The notes under the pieces: generated by a model | What the model saw: only the letters and a program-made list of their open reading frames with translations | The model's database searches: none | Told to the model about the DNA's origin: nothing | Source: Bdellovibrionales bacterium RBG_16_40_8 | GTDB taxonomy: Bacteria > Bdellovibrionota > Bdellovibrionia > Bdellovibrionales > UBA1609 | DNA: 5,280 nt | Assembly (NCBI GenBank): GCA_001769925.1 | Contig: MEPT01000088.1 | Coordinates: 28,258 to 33,537 of the forward strand | Direction: 5' to 3' | Shown here: in pieces, positions 4,694 through 5,280 of the stretch | Layout: each line of letters opens with the position of its first letter | Numbering within the stretch: position 1 is the first letter of the stretch | Translations under genes and position numbers: made by a program

Positions 4694-4776
4694 GGGTCTC
4701 GGGTGGAGGGGTTTTGGTGTATCGCCACTGCGTGAGGCTTCTTGTTCTATAAGAAATTTTAATGTATGGGATTGGT

Positions 4777-5280
4777 ATGGTTGAAAAAGATCTTAAAAAA
4801 ATTCGACGTGTCTCAGAGGCATGTCGAGATCAAAATTGGAAATTCAGATCTTGGTTGAAGTCGTATGCGCCAGACAATATTGATCAGATCGTTGCAGACC
4901 TCAGTCAGAAATACTTTAGCCTGATCGACTGCAAAGAGTGTGGGAATTGCTGCCGATCGTTAGAGATTGTTATAAAAAAACAAGATCTTGCGGCGATGGC
5001 AAAGGCCAAGGGTGAATCCAGATCGGACTTTGAAAATAAATTTACTATTGTTGATGAAGACGGCGACCACCTCTTGAAGTCTCCTTGTCCGATGTTGGAT
5101 GGAAATTTGTGCTCGATCTACTCTAATAGACCCGACACATGCCGAACTTTTCCTCATCTTGAGAAGCCAGGCTTTGTTACAAGACTAATCGGAGTTATCG
5201 GAAGTCTTTCTGTCTGTCCCATCGCGTTCAATGTTTTTGAGGAACTTAAAATCAGATTTCAAGGGCTGGACGGAGATGAC
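4777..5280 (+). CDS. YkgJ-family cysteine-cluster protein, 3' end outside the window
   Basis: Proteins of this family carry a conserved cysteine cluster thought to bind zinc or an iron-sulphur cluster, and their cellular role is not established. The 168 residues seen contain CKECGNCC (C52, C55, C58, C59), CPMLDGNLCSIY (C104, C112), the typical NRPDTCRTFP (C122) and a further C147. Together these make the usual pattern C-x2-C-x2-CC ... C ... C-x-x-Y-x-x-R-P-x-x-C-R. The frame is open at the window edge. ATG 4777 is chosen because the charged start MVEKDLKKIRR fits a cytosolic protein. ATG 4762 in the same frame would add MYGIG. Neither has a clear ribosome site. It lies 83 bp after the recombinase on the same strand and is probably a chromosomal gene next to the mobile cassette. 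Confidence 0.88.
   Translation, partial: MVEKDLKKIRRVSEACRDQNWKFRSWLKSYAPDNIDQIVADLSQKYFSLIDCKECGNCCRSLEIVIKKQDLAAMAKAKGESRSDFENKFTIVDEDGDHLLKSPCPMLDGNLCSIYSNRPDTCRTFPHLEKPGFVTRLIGVIGSLSVCPIAFNVFEELKIRFQGLDGDD

Noticed and set aside
4694..4776. Promoter or attachment site between the recombinase and the YkgJ-type gene
   Set aside because: TATAAG at 4748-4753 resembles a -10 box but no -35 lies at proper spacing, and no repeat of this DNA was seen elsewhere.
1..5280. CRISPR array or long direct repeats
   Set aside because: No regularly spaced repeats were found; only the short heptamer repeat at 3177-3204 and short inverted repeats.

Overview
This is a bacterial chromosomal stretch of moderate GC content (roughly mid-40s percent by eye). 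It has a tRNA gene at the left, an insertion sequence in the middle-left, decayed mobile DNA in the centre, and a toxin-antitoxin/integrase cassette followed by a cysteine-cluster protein gene at the right. Nothing fixes the taxon. Strong AAGGAG-type ribosome sites, the HigBA module and the YkgJ-type protein suit a Gram-negative bacterium. A Bdellovibrionota-like host is only an impression.

Left part (1-487): no convincing gene before a well-formed tRNA-Asp(GUC) at 256-332, which has its own promoter (TTGAAA, 17 bp, TATATT). Downstream on the minus strand lies the 3' part of a short unknown gene ending at 374. Its 5' part, with start codon and Shine-Dalgarno sequence, appears to lie about 1.5 kb away near 1957-1990.

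Insertion sequence (about 488-1956, minus strand): an IS110-family element, probably of the IS1111 subgroup. It carries subterminal inverted repeats (492-504 and 1936-1949), a DEDD transposase (785-1843), a short 5' region, and about 280 nt of noncoding DNA after the transposase. In this family the guide RNA (bridge RNA or seekRNA) is encoded in such a noncoding region. The element split the small gene in the sense orientation, so the host start codon now opens an in-frame 401-codon fusion with the transposase. A hairpin covers the transposase's own ribosome site.

Centre (1991-2862): about 260 bp without a confident gene but with an 11-bp stem-loop; a 65-codon minus-strand ORF with a very good ribosome site and a hydrophobic N-terminus; a truncated serine-recombinase 'Recombinase' domain; and a terminator-like hairpin facing the minus strand.

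Right part (2863-5280, all plus strand): a promoter with overlapping palindromes, a HigB2-like toxin, a HigA-like antitoxin, and a 367-aa divergent tyrosine recombinase whose ribosome site is in a hairpin. The spacing suggests that toxin, antitoxin and recombinase are co-transcribed, as a stabilising module with an integrase. Then comes a YkgJ-type cysteine-cluster protein, cut off by the window end. Overall the window looks like a site of repeated mobile-DNA insertion. The least explained parts are the IS guide-RNA region, the structured 1991-2251 stretch and the small membrane-type ORF.
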